Part shown: piece by piece, positions 8,602 to 18,063 of the stretch | Layout: each line of letters starts with the position of its first letter | How positions within the stretch are numbered: the first letter of the stretch is position 1 | NCBI GenBank assembly: GCA_024743215.1 | Contig: JANSWZ010000007.1 | Span: forward strand, 62,001 to 126,000 | Origin: Alphaproteobacteria bacterium | GTDB taxonomy: Bacteria; Pseudomonadota; Alphaproteobacteria; Rhizobiales; GCA-2746425 | Reading direction: 5' to 3' | Length of the DNA stretch: 64,000 bases | The notes under the pieces: model-generated | The model's database searches: none | What the model was told of the DNA's origin: nothing | What the model saw: the letters and a program-made list of their open reading frames with translations, nothing else | Position numbers and translations under genes: made by a program

Positions 8602-9852
8602 TTATTGATCCAGTGCCAAAACCGCATCACCGTCGATCAACGATACGCGCTCAAGGTTCTCACCATCAGCCCAGCGGAAGATGCCGAAAATTCCGGCCAC
8701 AACGCCTGTGTCGGTATATTCCATTGATCCGGTCACACCGTCATAATTGATGTCTTTGCCAGCGCGAATGGCGGCGATTCCATCAGCGTAAGTGTACACA
8801 ACTTCGCCATCACCGCCGGTCACATTGTGCATCGCCTGGCTCCAACCATCGGCATTGGTGCCCCCGGACTTTTCGATTGCCAAAGCTGTTGCGACCAGAA
8901 GGTCATAGTACTGGATGGCATAGGAGTTTGAAACATCGCCGATCTTGCCAGCATGTTCCGATCCTTCAGCCTGTGGTTTGTAAAAGTCCCAAGCCGGACC
9001 TTCTGCGTTTGAAAAGGCAGCCAGTGTGACAGATTCGTGTTTAGCGACCGCGTCCGTGGTGGCCGTTTGAATAAAACCGGGTTCCTGCCACTCAGAAGTG
9101 CCAACGATGAACCAAGAATTGCCGGCTTCAGCTGCATTCTTTACGAACACACCTCCGTCTGATGGCGCTGAAAATACGATCACAGCATCCTTGTCCAAGC
9201 TGCCGATGCGGCTGACAACTGACCGGTAGTTTGGCTGGTTTGGTTGGATATCGATGGAATCAACGACTTCGATACCAAGCTTCGCAGCCGCGGAAATGGC
9301 CGCATTCTTTTGAAGCTGCGAACCGGCTGCTTCAGTCGCGACGAGCACAACACTTGATTTGCCAGCAGCTTGCGCGTGCAACAGGGCTGCAGAGCCTTGC
9401 GCGCTATCCATGGGTGAGCCGCGGAACAAGGGTTCTTTAGCGGTCCCACCAAACTCGGATTCAATCGCGCCACCATGGACAGAAGGCAACAAGGGACCCC
9501 CCTCACTTGCGGTCTGATCGAGAACATAGTCGCGATAGGACATGTAGTTATGGGCTGAGTTCAGCAGAATTTCCACACCATCACTGTCAACCAGTTTGCG
9601 GGCTGCACGTGCCTCACCAATCGTACCGATATCTTGGTGGATGGGTGTCAACTTCCGCCCCAGCGGTGGGTCTGCGTTGATCACTTCCAGCGACATGTCT
9701 GTCACTGCATCAAAGAATTCACCAAACCCGCCATATTCACCTGTATGATATGTCAGGTGTCCGACTTTGATGTCTTGCGCCCATGTAGTGCCGGCCGACA
9801 AAACCAGCGCGGTGGACACTCCCAATAGGGTCTTGAGTGAAGCTTTTTTCAT
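8602..9852 (-). CDS. Liv-type ABC transporter substrate-binding protein
   Basis: Periplasmic-binding-protein type I (LivK-like), 416 residues, with a signal peptide MKKASLKTLL... ending TTWAQ|D near residue 26. GGGAGTAC precedes the ATG. It is the last gene of a five-gene Liv operon (LivH, LivM, LivG, LivF, binding protein). The ligand may be a branched-chain amino acid, but this family also binds amides, urea and aromatic acids, and no specificity residues can be read here. Confidence 0.88.
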   Translation of the reverse strand: MKKASLKTLLGVSTALVLSAGTTWAQDIKVGHLTYHTGEYGGFGEFFDAVTDMSLEVINADPPLGRKLTPIHQDIGTIGEARAARKLVDSDGVEILLNSAHNYMSYRDYVLDQTASEGGPLLPSVHGGAIESEFGGTAKEPLFRGSPMDSAQGSAALLHAQAAGKSSVVLVATEAAGSQLQKNAAISAAAKLGIEVVDSIDIQPNQPNYRSVVSRIGSLDKDAVIVFSAPSDGGVFVKNAAEAGNSWFIVGTSEWQEPGFIQTATTDAVAKHESVTLAAFSNAEGPAWDFYKPQAEGSEHAGKIGDVSNSYAIQYYDLLVATALAIEKSGGTNADGWSQAMHNVTGGDGEVVYTYADGIAAIRAGKDINYDGVTGSMEYTDTGVVAGIFGIFRWADGENLERVSLIDGDAVLALDQ

Positions 9853-9909
9853 TTTGTACTCCCTAGATTTTGAGTTGCTTTATTGTCGTCGCGAACGCTT
9901 GCCGCGATA

Positions 9910-10602
9910 TCAAATGTGGTAAGCCTCCATAAGTTCGTTTCGATCGAGGTTTTTGGCATCCTTCAGCAGGTGCATTTCACCCAGACTGAGAACGAGTACG
10001 CGGTCGGCAATCTCAAGGGTCTTCAATGCGTTTTGTTCAGCAAGAACAATGGCGACCCCTCGGTTGGTGCGGGTGTTGGCAATTCTTTCAAACAGGATGT
10101 CTACGAACATTGGGGAAAGCCCGGCTGACGGCTCATCAAGGAAAATAATCTTCGGGTCTTGCATCAATGCTCGGCCAACGGCCAACATTTGCCCTTCCCC
10201 CCCACTAAGGCTGCCCGCCAATTGACCCGTGCGCTCTGCCAGTCGAGGAAACAGCTCGAAGACCTCTTCAAGCCTCTCTTTCTTGCTACGCTCTCCAACC
10301 AGCGCCCCAAGCGACAGGTTTTCTGCCACGCTCAGATCGGGAAAGACGTTGTGCTCCTGTGGTACATATGCGACCCCACGTCCTGTCAGATCAAACGCCG
10401 CAGTTTGGGTGACATCGTCGCCCATCCAAGCGATCGAACCCGACGAGACTGGCAAAAGTTTTGACAGAGTTTTCAGCAGCGTTGTCTTGCCTGAACCGTT
10501 GGCTCCAAGAACAGCAAAAATCTCGTTCTCGACGATGAAAGATATGTCGTGCAGTACTTCGACATCACCGTATCCACTGTGTAGGTTTTTGACCTCAAGC
10601 AC
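9910..10602 (-). CDS. livF: LivF-type ABC ATPase
   Basis: ATPase of 230 residues with Walker A GANGSGKTT, signature LSGGEGQ and Walker B IIFLDEPSAGL. The short length without a C-terminal extension is typical of LivF. It starts with GTG (10602), two bases after the LivG stop. It would energise the Liv-type importer with LivG. Confidence 0.88.
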   Translation of the reverse strand: MLEVKNLHSGYGDVEVLHDISFIVENEIFAVLGANGSGKTTLLKTLSKLLPVSSGSIAWMGDDVTQTAAFDLTGRGVAYVPQEHNVFPDLSVAENLSLGALVGERSKKERLEEVFELFPRLAERTGQLAGSLSGGEGQMLAVGRALMQDPKIIFLDEPSAGLSPMFVDILFERIANTRTNRGVAIVLAEQNALKTLEIADRVLVLSLGEMHLLKDAKNLDRNELMEAYHI

Positions 10603-10604
10603 GC

Positions 10605-11351
10605 TCAGACCCCCATGTACTTTTCAGCGACTACACGGTTATTCTTCACGTCGTCAGGCGTTCCGTGGAACAGAATTTCACCTTCTGAGAGGAAGTGAAC
10701 GTAAGAGCAATACTTCCAGATCAGATCCAGATCGTGCTCGACGATCACAACCGTCATATCTCCCGCTTCCACCTTGGCACCGACCAGATCCATCACCTCC
10801 TTGGTGATGTCGTCAGGCAGACCAGCCGTAGGTTCATCCATTAGCAACATGCGCGGCTTCAAGATCAGACAGCGTAAGATATCCAACAGTTTCTTTTCAC
10901 CACCGGACTTCGCAAACCCGTCTGGATCGGCAAATGAGAATTGGGACAAATATCTATCAATTTCCGCCTCGATTGCCTCATCCACCTGGTCGTCATCAAG
11001 CACGCCACGATAGGTCTCATCTATGGTTGACGTGGCAGCCAACCGCAGATTGTCGCGAATTGTCAGACTGGAAAATCCCTGAATGCGTTGGTTTGTTTTC
11101 ACAAGGCCAAGATTGGCAACTTGATGCGAACGGATCAGATTCAGCCGATGCGTCACGTCACCGTCTTCAAGCTTGATCGTGCCTGTCGACGGCTTGATCC
11201 GGCGCGTCAGCAATCCCATAAGCGTGCTTTTTCCAGCGCCATTCGGCCCGATCAACCCCTCAACACCATGGGTGCCAAGTGAGGCCTCTTTCACATTCAG
11301 AACGGGATGTGCGTGATAGGCCTTGGTCAGGTTTCGCATGTGAAGTTTCAT
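10605..11351 (-). CDS. livG: LivG-type ABC ATPase
   Basis: ATPase of 248 residues with Walker A GPNGAGKST, a signature region reading KSGGEKKLLDILRCL (KSGGE rather than LSGGQ), Walker B MLLMDEPTAGL and H-loop VEHDLDLIW. The start overlaps the LivM stop by ATGA. The C-terminal HGTPDDVKNNRVVAEKYMG tail is typical of LivG. Confidence 0.88.
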   Translation of the reverse strand: MKLHMRNLTKAYHAHPVLNVKEASLGTHGVEGLIGPNGAGKSTLMGLLTRRIKPSTGTIKLEDGDVTHRLNLIRSHQVANLGLVKTNQRIQGFSSLTIRDNLRLAATSTIDETYRGVLDDDQVDEAIEAEIDRYLSQFSFADPDGFAKSGGEKKLLDILRCLILKPRMLLMDEPTAGLPDDITKEVMDLVGAKVEAGDMTVVIVEHDLDLIWKYCSYVHFLSEGEILFHGTPDDVKNNRVVAEKYMGV

Positions 11352-12352
11352 GCATCATCCTCCGTCTTGCGACCATTTAATGCCCGATCAACGCCCTTGC
11401 TTATGGCATTTTTGGCCTCGCACAGTTCAGACCCAATAATTGCGATGCCGTGTCCCAGTACCGCTAAAACCTCATCAGCCTTCGAAGATTGACCCAGAAA
11501 TCCCTTGGGGCGATATACCAGAACGCCCACCAAAAGTGCCCCGTAGAGGAAGAGTTTTATATTTGGCACCAACACTGCAAACTGCGGCGAAACGGGCGCG
11601 TAGGTTTCGATCAGAATGTCGAACAACCCGAAGGTTACAAAGACACCCAGCATCGCACCAAGCGCGTGTTCCTTCCCCCCCAAAACCAGCGAAATCCAAA
11701 CAGCAAAGGTGATTGAAGGCACAATCATATTAGGGGTAAGAAATTGATTGAGCGGAGCAGATAATCCACCCAAAACACCCATTATTGTGCAGGTTAGTGT
11801 GAAGGCAATGATTTTGACACGGAAGGTGTTCTTCCCCAGACTTGCCGCCAATTCCTCGTTGTCGCGTATTGCAACCATCAAGCGGCCCAAACGCGATTTG
11901 TGCAGTTTAAGAAGATACACCTGCACGCCGATGATCAACACAAGCAAAAAGAAAAAGAACAGGATTTCCTCAAGTCCGAAAATGCGAAATGGCTGGCGGA
12001 TAGTTCCAAGACCAACCACACCCATCGTCATCCATTTCTCTGTCACGGCCAACAGGGCAATTATGGCGCTAAACGCAATGGTTGCGCATAAAATAGCTTG
12101 CCGTTCCAACCGTAAAATCAGCGCGCCAAGCACGTAGGATACAACAGCCACCAAAGCTGCTGTCAGGACCATGGAGTCGACGAATGACATGTCCAGTTGA
12201 ACCTTCATGACACCAACCGAGTACATGCCTAGGCCCCAAAAACCGACAACTCCGAAGTTGGGCACGCCAAGCAAACCGAATTGGACGTGCAGCATCTGGG
12301 CAAGGCCGATGTAGATCAGCAAAAGCGAAAGTGAAAAAATGAGATATGCCAT
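11348..12352 (-). CDS. livM: LivM-type ABC permease
   Basis: Inner-membrane permease of 334 residues from the chosen ATG at 12352 (MAYLIFSLSLLLIYIG). Longer open frames upstream run antisense-like through LivH in another frame and are not used. The start shares one base with the LivH stop (TAATG). The protein has multiple hydrophobic helices and a charged C-terminal tail of about 50 residues beyond the last helix, longer than usual for LivM. Confidence 0.86.
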   Translation of the reverse strand: MAYLIFSLSLLLIYIGLAQMLHVQFGLLGVPNFGVVGFWGLGMYSVGVMKVQLDMSFVDSMVLTAALVAVVSYVLGALILRLERQAILCATIAFSAIIALLAVTEKWMTMGVVGLGTIRQPFRIFGLEEILFFFFLLVLIIGVQVYLLKLHKSRLGRLMVAIRDNEELAASLGKNTFRVKIIAFTLTCTIMGVLGGLSAPLNQFLTPNMIVPSITFAVWISLVLGGKEHALGAMLGVFVTFGLFDILIETYAPVSPQFAVLVPNIKLFLYGALLVGVLVYRPKGFLGQSSKADEVLAVLGHGIAIIGSELCEAKNAISKGVDRALNGRKTEDDA

Positions 12353-13206
12353 TATGCCAACCGACCACCGCGCCGCCACAGGATTAAAATGAAGGCGGAC
12401 AGCAGGACAACCTCGGCATAAAGTGGCTTTGATACCAGCGTGATGAACGATGTCAGAATACCCGCTATGATGCTGGCAATCAGAGCGCCGCGAACCGAGC
12501 CGACTCCAGCCACAATCGACACCATTATGGTAATCAGGATCAGATTCCATCCCATCAGCGGATATGCAAGTGCGAAGACGCCGGAGAAAATGCCCGACAA
12601 TCCTCCCACAACCCCGGCAATAAACCACACACGGACAGACACTTTGTGAGGGTTGATGCCGCTAACTTGGGCCAATTCTTCATTGTTGGCTAAGCCGCGA
12701 ATAACTTCACCAAACCCGGTTTTGTAAACCAGCCAATAAAGGTTTAGCGCAATCAAAACCACAAGGATTAAGGCTATTAACTGGAGGTTCGTTGCACCCA
12801 TGCCTGCAAAGTTAAAAAAGGCAATTGGAGGCTCGGCCAAGTAAATGTTTTCCGCACCAACAATCAACACGAGCCCATAGCGCAACATGAATGATAATCC
12901 AACAGAGAGAATTATCATCTCGGAAGGCTGTACACCTCGCTTCAACGCCGGTTTAAAAATGAAAAGATAAGTGGCAACACTAAGCCCGCCCGTAAGCAGC
13001 GCCGCCGGTATGATAGAGAAGTAAAAATTGAACCCCAGCCCTACATTGAACAGCACCGCAAAATAGGCGCCAAATGTGATGCTTTCCCCATAGGCAAAAT
13101 TGATAAACCCATTGAGGTAGTAGATAAGCGTGAAGCCCATCGCGGCTAAAATCAAAGGCGAGGCCTCCAAAAGCCCGATGAAGATTGAATCGCGTATCAG
13201 CCACAT
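12352..13206 (-). CDS. livH: LivH-type ABC permease
   Basis: Inner-membrane permease of 284 residues, first gene of the Liv operon. The family sequence GFTLIYYLNGFINFAYGE appears near residue 24, and many hydrophobic helices follow. A GGGGGAAA stretch lies about 8 bases upstream of the ATG. It pairs with LivM to form the channel. Confidence 0.87.
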   Translation of the reverse strand: MWLIRDSIFIGLLEASPLILAAMGFTLIYYLNGFINFAYGESITFGAYFAVLFNVGLGFNFYFSIIPAALLTGGLSVATYLFIFKPALKRGVQPSEMIILSVGLSFMLRYGLVLIVGAENIYLAEPPIAFFNFAGMGATNLQLIALILVVLIALNLYWLVYKTGFGEVIRGLANNEELAQVSGINPHKVSVRVWFIAGVVGGLSGIFSGVFALAYPLMGWNLILITIMVSIVAGVGSVRGALIASIIAGILTSFITLVSKPLYAEVVLLSAFILILWRRGGRLA

Positions 13207-13473
13207 AGGCGCATTTCCCCCAACAAAGGTCGAGTGCTTCCCAAAGCCTCCAAGGCAGCACCCGACATTAAGTCAGCGTTGAGACTGCCGCGGGGAAAAA
13301 CAATTGCGCAGAATGGGCTGACATTGCGCTCGGTCTGATTAACGCACCACACAAATAGGCAAATGTAGCGCTTGATCTCTTCGCGTGACCTATCGTCGCA
13401 TTTTCTGAATTTACGGGGTGCCCAGATGGAAATTTAGCGGCAACGATACGCATGAGCAGCGGAGGAAACAATC
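13207..13473. other. Divergent intergenic region, Liv operon / repeat protein
   Basis: About 267 bases without a gene. It should contain the promoter of the Liv operon (minus) and of the repeat protein (plus). A clear Shine-Dalgarno for the latter (GGAGG, 13461-13465) lies at the right end. I see no other structured element. Confidence 0.4.
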
Positions 13474-14142
13474 GTGCAAGAAATTTGGAAAACTTACAAA
13501 GTGCCGGCCACAGTAACCTGTATCGGCTTAGTTTTTGCATTAATCTTGGGAGTGGTTCCCTTGTTTGACAAAAAGGACTCTTCGCCCCTCCAGCAAGCCT
13601 CCAATTCTCAGACTGCTGACCTCACGCGCGCTATGGAAGACTTAAAAATTTCCCACGCAACTGAGGTCGCCGAATTGAGGAAAACCATAGCCGCTCAGTC
13701 TCAATTATTCAGCAGCATCGACAACCGGCTGAACAACCTGGATCGTGGCGTCACGCGCACATTTTGGCGATCAAAGAAAACCGCTGAATTTGTGGAAACA
13801 CTGGCAGGTGCAAATCGAAAGATAAGCAATATCGAAAATCGGCTGAACAATCTGGATCGCGGTGTTACCCGCACGTTCTGGCGGTCAAAGCAAATTGCCG
13901 AATCCGTAGACGCTCTGGCTGGTGTAAATCGAAAGATAAGTAGTATCGACAACCGGCTGACCAACCTGGATCGTGGTGTTACACGCACGTTCTGGCGGTC
14001 AAAGCAGATTGCCGATTCGGTGGAAGCTCTGGCTGGTGCGAATCAAAAGATAAGCAATCTTGAAGCGCAGATGAACACTCTGAACGTCGCTGTTCCGCGC
14101 ATTTCAGGCCAAATCAGACAGCTTCAAATTGCATCCGAATAG
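13474..14142 (+). CDS. Membrane-anchored coiled-coil protein with 38-residue repeats
   Basis: A 222-residue protein of unknown function. GTG start, strongly supported by GGAGG eight bases upstream. One transmembrane segment (about residues 10-30, ATVTCIGLVFALILGVV) is followed by a charged helical region and then three near-identical 38-residue repeats (each containing RLNNLDRGVTRTFWRS) plus a divergent fourth unit. Spacing of hydrophobics and NRLxNLD patterns suggests a coiled coil. It could be a periplasmic spacer or a cytoskeletal/scaffold protein; I recognise no family. It stands alone between the Liv operon and an SDR gene. Confidence 0.7.
   Translation: MQEIWKTYKVPATVTCIGLVFALILGVVPLFDKKDSSPLQQASNSQTADLTRAMEDLKISHATEVAELRKTIAAQSQLFSSIDNRLNNLDRGVTRTFWRSKKTAEFVETLAGANRKISNIENRLNNLDRGVTRTFWRSKQIAESVDALAGVNRKISSIDNRLTNLDRGVTRTFWRSKQIADSVEALAGANQKISNLEAQMNTLNVAVPRISGQIRQLQIASE
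13717..14058 (+). repeat. Three tandem 114-bp in-frame repeats
   Basis: Units begin at 13717, 13831 and 13945, exactly 114 bp apart, each starting ATCGA(C/A)AA(C/T)CGGCTGA. A degenerate fourth unit starts at 14059. DNA-level conservation (shared GTCAAAG and GGATCG blocks) indicates fairly recent duplication or gene conversion, not only protein-level constraint. Confidence 0.85.
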
Positions 14143-14388
14143 GTCAGATCGTGAAGGCATAAACCCTGAACAAAGGGCCCGCATTTATGACCGCTTAGAT
14201 CCTGTCAAAACCCTCCCTTGTTTTCTCGCCAATTATGGCTGCACTTAAAATCAATACTGGCGCTCTGGACGCCGCCTCCTTGCTGGATAAGGCGTTCAGA
14301 CAGGCAACCGGAAATGCCGCATGCCAAACCGATCCCCACAAATCATCGTTTGCGGATCATCATCGTTCAAAGCTGCCCCGAAAGCCTG
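14143..14388. other. Convergent intergenic region without recognisable elements
   Basis: About 246 bases between the stop of the repeat protein (plus) and the stop of the SDR gene (minus). I see no convincing terminator stem with a T-tract and no gene. Confidence 0.35.
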
Positions 14389-15168
14389 TCACCTCGTGGT
14401 GTATCCGCCATCAATCACGAGAATGTCGCCCGTCACATAGCTTGAAGCGGGTGAGGCCAGGAAAAGCGCAGCCATTGCCACCTCCTCTGGTTGGCCAACG
14501 CGCTGCATTGGCGTCATGTCTCTCCAGATCGGGAACATCTCGGGATTATCGATCCCACCTTGTGCCATATCGGTTTGAATGTATCCGGGCGCGAGTGCAT
14601 TGACGCGGATATTTTCGAGTGCAAGTTCGCTGGCAAGACTTTTGGTCATCATGTGCACCGCAGCCTTCGAGGTGTTGTAAGCAACCTGATTTTGCGGGAT
14701 GTTGGAAGCAATGCCGGACATGGAGCCGACATTGACAATCGTTCCGCCGCCCTGCGCCCGCATGGCTGGAATGACCGCACGGCAGCACCGAAAAACCGCA
14801 TCCACATTCAACGACATCAACCTTTGCAGGTCCTCATCCGAAAACTCGGGCGTATCACCGTGAATGGCGACACCTGCATTATTCACCAGAATGTCGAGCC
14901 GTCCGGATTGGTCAAGCACGTCTGCAATAAGGGCAGAAGGTGCTTTGGGATCACTCAAATCAGACGTGATAAATGTAGCCTCATAGCCCAAATCACGTAG
15001 CATTTCCTCTGCTTCTGGGCCTCCACTACGCGCGCAGATAAAAAGCCGGGCACCTGCCTCTCCAAGAACTCTGGCTATGGCAAGTCCGATACCACGGGTC
15101 CCACCGGTGATGAGAGCAACCTTGCCGTCAAGCCTGAATCGGTCCAGCAGATTTTCGGTTTTTGTCAT
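14389..15168 (-). CDS. Short-chain dehydrogenase/reductase
   Basis: Classical SDR oxidoreductase, 259 residues. The NAD(P)-binding TGGTRGIG is at 21-28, NNAG at 96-99, and the catalytic set is S149/S151, Y164 and K168 (YNTSK). The C-terminal end LVIDGGYTTR is typical of the 3-oxoacyl-ACP-reductase/gluconate-dehydrogenase-like group. The substrate is unknown. It is separated by 405 bases from the large minus-strand operon, so it is probably its own transcript. Confidence 0.88.
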   Translation of the reverse strand: MTKTENLLDRFRLDGKVALITGGTRGIGLAIARVLGEAGARLFICARSGGPEAEEMLRDLGYEATFITSDLSDPKAPSALIADVLDQSGRLDILVNNAGVAIHGDTPEFSDEDLQRLMSLNVDAVFRCCRAVIPAMRAQGGGTIVNVGSMSGIASNIPQNQVAYNTSKAAVHMMTKSLASELALENIRVNALAPGYIQTDMAQGGIDNPEMFPIWRDMTPMQRVGQPEEVAMAALFLASPASSYVTGDILVIDGGYTTR

Positions 15169-15573
15169 CTCAAATTCCCAATCTTATTAATGCATTTTGC
15201 GGCTCTAAATGCCTGTTGCAGGCTCAGATATCACATCTATCTTCCGCCCGGTTCGAGCCACTCCCTAAGGATCGATCTAACAGCTCACGCGCAGTTCTGT
15301 CCGTGGGATGTTAGCAACCCGTGAATTAGCACGCTACTGCAGAACAGAGGCCAGACAGAAATTTTTATGCCGTTTTCTACAACTTTCAGGTTGGTTTCAT
15401 GCGTCTCAAGCCTGCCGACAGCCAAGCTGTCACATTGCATTTCGATAGACCATAAGCCTCATAAACGGCATAAGTTCGCGACGAGACCAAACAGTCCTGG
15501 CGCTCTCAAACCAAGGTCAGGGAGCGCCAGCAAACACGAAAATCATTGAGCGAAAGACCGATTGACTACGAAC
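15169..15573. other. Intergenic region with SDR promoter and operon-end hairpin
   Basis: 405 bases with no convincing gene. The right part holds a terminator-like hairpin (15497-15530) for the operon ending at 15574; the left part must carry the SDR promoter. A short open frame at 15367-15549 has no ribosome site and looks non-coding. Confidence 0.45.
15497..15530 (-). terminator. Hairpin downstream of the catabolic operon
   Basis: An 11-bp stem (CTGGCGCTCTC pairing with GGGAGCGCCAG, one G-T pair, 12-base loop) lies 44 bases past the last gene of the operon. The following minus-strand sequence is only weakly T-rich (ACTGTTTGG), so intrinsic termination is likely but not certain. Confidence 0.55.
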
Positions 15574-17010
15574 CTAAAGCGCAAACTCCGTCACGAATTT
15601 CGTTCTTTGAAAGGCTTCAAGGCCTTCAAGGCCACTTTCAGAACCAAAGCCGGATGCATTAACACCGCCAAACGGTGTTTCAGGGGTTGAGACCATCATG
15701 TGATTGACACCCACCATGCCCGCATCCAGAAGCGCCTCGGTTTTCATGGCCAGCGATGAACTGCTGGTGAAGCAGAATGATGCAAGGCCGTATGGCAATG
15801 CATTGGCTCGCTCGATCACCTCATCAAAACCGGAGAAAGGCATGATGGAGGCGATAGGACCAAAAGGTTCTTCAGACAGAATACGGGCCGATTCAGGAAC
15901 ATCTGCCAGCACGGTTGGGCTGAAGAAATACCCAGGGCCTTCCATTCGCTTGCCGCCAAGATTCAAACTGGCCCCCTTGTCCACCGCATCACCAATCAGA
16001 GCATCAAGAGCATCAAGCCGGCGTGGCGCAATCATGGGACCCATTTGAGTACCCTCATCCAGACCATTTCCGATCTTCAGCTTGCTCGCCCGCTCCACGA
16101 AACCGGTCACGAATGCATCATAGAGGCTTTCGTGAATGAAAAACCGCGTCGGCGACGTGCAAACCTGCCCGGCATTTCTGAACTTGAAAGCCACGAGCAT
16201 ATTCATGGCATGCTCCAGATCAGCATCGGCGTGCACGATAACAGGCGCATGGCCGCCAAGTTCCATTGTGCTGCGCATAATGGTTTCAGATGCTCGCTTT
16301 TGCAGAAGCCGACCGACCTCGGTGGAACCGGTCAACGACATCTTCTTGAAAACAGGCGAAGCCAGCAGCGTTTTTGAAATATGGTCCGGGGTTCCAAATA
16401 CGATGTTGATAACACCCGCCGGTACACCAGCATCCTGGAAACAACGGGCAAGGGCCACCGCAGTGCCCGGTGTTTCCTCAGATGGTTTGACCACCACCGA
16501 ACAGCCAGCACCCAGCGCACCGGCAATTTTGCGAATGACATTTCCCGACGGAAAGTTCCAGGCGGCAAACGCAGCAACAGGACCGACCGGCTCCTTGTAG
16601 ACCATCTGGCGCACATTGGCCTGACGGGCAGGCACAATGCGGCCATAGGCACGCTTGCCCTCTTCCGCATACCAGCGCGTGACTTCGGCAGCGAACTGAA
16701 CTTCCGGCACGCCCTCGGCAAGTGACTTGCCGTTTTCAATGGTCAGGTGACGGCCAATTCTTTCCTTGCGCTCTTCGATCAGATCAGCCGCTTTGGACAT
16801 GATCGCATAACGCTCAATCGCCGTCTTGTTCTTCCATATTCGAAAGCCCCGGTCTGCAGCATCCGCAGCTTCGGCAAGATCTGCATCTGTGCAAACAGGC
16901 ACCGTTGCCAAAACCTCTTCGGTTGCAGGATTTATCAAATCGGTCGTTTTGCTATCACCGGACTGACGCCATTTGCCATCGATCAGAAGTTCAATCTTCT
17001 CGTCATACAT
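15574..17010 (-). CDS. Aldehyde dehydrogenase (succinate-/oxoglutarate-semialdehyde type)
   Basis: NAD(P)-dependent aldehyde dehydrogenase, 478 residues. Catalytic glutamate E250 (MELGG) and nucleophile C284 (GQVCTS); cofactor-binding WNFPSGN near 151 and KPSEETP near 175. Similar to the GabD/oxoglutarate-semialdehyde group. In hydroxyproline degradation, 2-oxoglutarate semialdehyde dehydrogenase follows the DapA-like deaminase, and this protein or the one at 19775 could fill that step. It is last in the operon, 49 bases after the epimerase gene with a CAGA-repeat leader. Confidence 0.88.
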   Translation of the reverse strand: MYDEKIELLIDGKWRQSGDSKTTDLINPATEEVLATVPVCTDADLAEAADAADRGFRIWKNKTAIERYAIMSKAADLIEERKERIGRHLTIENGKSLAEGVPEVQFAAEVTRWYAEEGKRAYGRIVPARQANVRQMVYKEPVGPVAAFAAWNFPSGNVIRKIAGALGAGCSVVVKPSEETPGTAVALARCFQDAGVPAGVINIVFGTPDHISKTLLASPVFKKMSLTGSTEVGRLLQKRASETIMRSTMELGGHAPVIVHADADLEHAMNMLVAFKFRNAGQVCTSPTRFFIHESLYDAFVTGFVERASKLKIGNGLDEGTQMGPMIAPRRLDALDALIGDAVDKGASLNLGGKRMEGPGYFFSPTVLADVPESARILSEEPFGPIASIMPFSGFDEVIERANALPYGLASFCFTSSSSLAMKTEALLDAGMVGVNHMMVSTPETPFGGVNASGFGSESGLEGLEAFQRTKFVTEFAL

Positions 17011-17033
17011 CGCATAAACCTTTCAAAATCTAT

Positions 17034-17060
17034 CTGCCTGTCTGTCTGTTGTCTGTCTGT
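17034..17060 (-). repeat. Short tandem CAGA repeat in an intercistronic leader
   Basis: On the minus strand the sequence runs (CAGA)2-ACA-(CAGA)3-GCAG, between the epimerase stop and the aldehyde dehydrogenase ribosome site (AAAGG, near 17020). Such tetranucleotide tracts can slip; here slippage would change only intercistronic spacing. Confidence 0.75.
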
Positions 17061-18061
17061 CAGTTGCACAGAAAGCCGTCCGCGAGCGGATCGTCCTGGC
17101 TGCCAATAAAGCAGTGGGTACCGGTAATGTGGGCAAGGCCCTCAATCACGGGGTCATAGTGGGTTTTGGAGCTATTTCCGGCGTCTGAAACCGGCGTGGC
17201 CGACGCCATGAAATCGACATCCAGAATGTTGCGCGAGACAATGCGTTCCCCCGAGGAGATTTCACCGGCTTCAATCAGTTGGGCCAATCTCGCAGAGGTG
17301 CCGGTTCCACAAGGTGAGCGGTCAAATTTGTTGGGTGCCAGAACAACAAGCTGGCGGTTGATGAATTGACCGGCCTCTCGGTTTCCCCGATGGAACAGCA
17401 CACTATGAATGGCCTCAGCCATGTGCGGAACGTCGCCAGCATCGATGTACGCATTGATTGCAGACTTGATAGAGGAGCCAACATCCATCGCATGTCGCAC
17501 ACCATTGGGCGTTAAATCCACACCAACCGAACTCGCCTCGACCAATGCGTACCAATTGCCACCATAAGCCAGATCGAAGGACGCCGGAATGTCCGGGAAC
17601 ATCAGATCTGCTGCCACCACAAAGGCTGGAACATTCTTGAAGCCGACCGAAATGATCCGTCCGTTCTGATAACGAACACCAACGGAAATAATCCCCGCAG
17701 GAACTTCCAGGTTGAACTGAAGGCTTTCCCGTCCTTTGGGTTGGATCAACCCAAGATGATCCAGTGTTACCGCCAACCCAATGGTCGCGTGACCGCACAT
17801 GGGCAGGTAATTGTATGAACCCAGAAAAAACGCGCCGAAATCAGCCTTTGCGCTTTCTGTAAGGACAGCACCGACCATGGCCGCGTGACCGCGCGGTTCG
17901 TGAAGCAGAAATGTGCGCAGATGATCATGGTGCTGCGCAAAGTCATCCATCTTGTCTGCAACGGTTTCGCCGCGTAATTGCGGCAAGCCGCCCGTCACAA
18001 CACGTGTGGGATGACCGGCGGTATGGCTGTCGACGCTGGTGATGTTTGGAATGTCCGGCAT
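17060..18061 (-). CDS. Proline racemase/4-hydroxyproline 2-epimerase family enzyme (2)
   Basis: Cofactor-independent amino-acid epimerase, 333 residues. DSHTAGHPTR is at 11-20, and both catalytic cysteines are present: C89 in PMCGH and C251 in DRSPCGTGTS. The Cys/Cys pair indicates racemase or epimerase, not trans-3-hydroxyproline dehydratase (Cys/Thr). The reaction would be L- to D-configuration at C2 of hydroxyproline or a related imino acid. The start is 2 bases after the GMC stop (TAA-AC-ATG). It is the second intact paralogue in the operon; they are clearly diverged, suggesting different substrates. Confidence 0.87.
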   Translation of the reverse strand: MPDIPNITSVDSHTAGHPTRVVTGGLPQLRGETVADKMDDFAQHHDHLRTFLLHEPRGHAAMVGAVLTESAKADFGAFFLGSYNYLPMCGHATIGLAVTLDHLGLIQPKGRESLQFNLEVPAGIISVGVRYQNGRIISVGFKNVPAFVVAADLMFPDIPASFDLAYGGNWYALVEASSVGVDLTPNGVRHAMDVGSSIKSAINAYIDAGDVPHMAEAIHSVLFHRGNREAGQFINRQLVVLAPNKFDRSPCGTGTSARLAQLIEAGEISSGERIVSRNILDVDFMASATPVSDAGNSSKTHYDPVIEGLAHITGTHCFIGSQDDPLADGFLCN

Positions 18062-18063
18062 GT

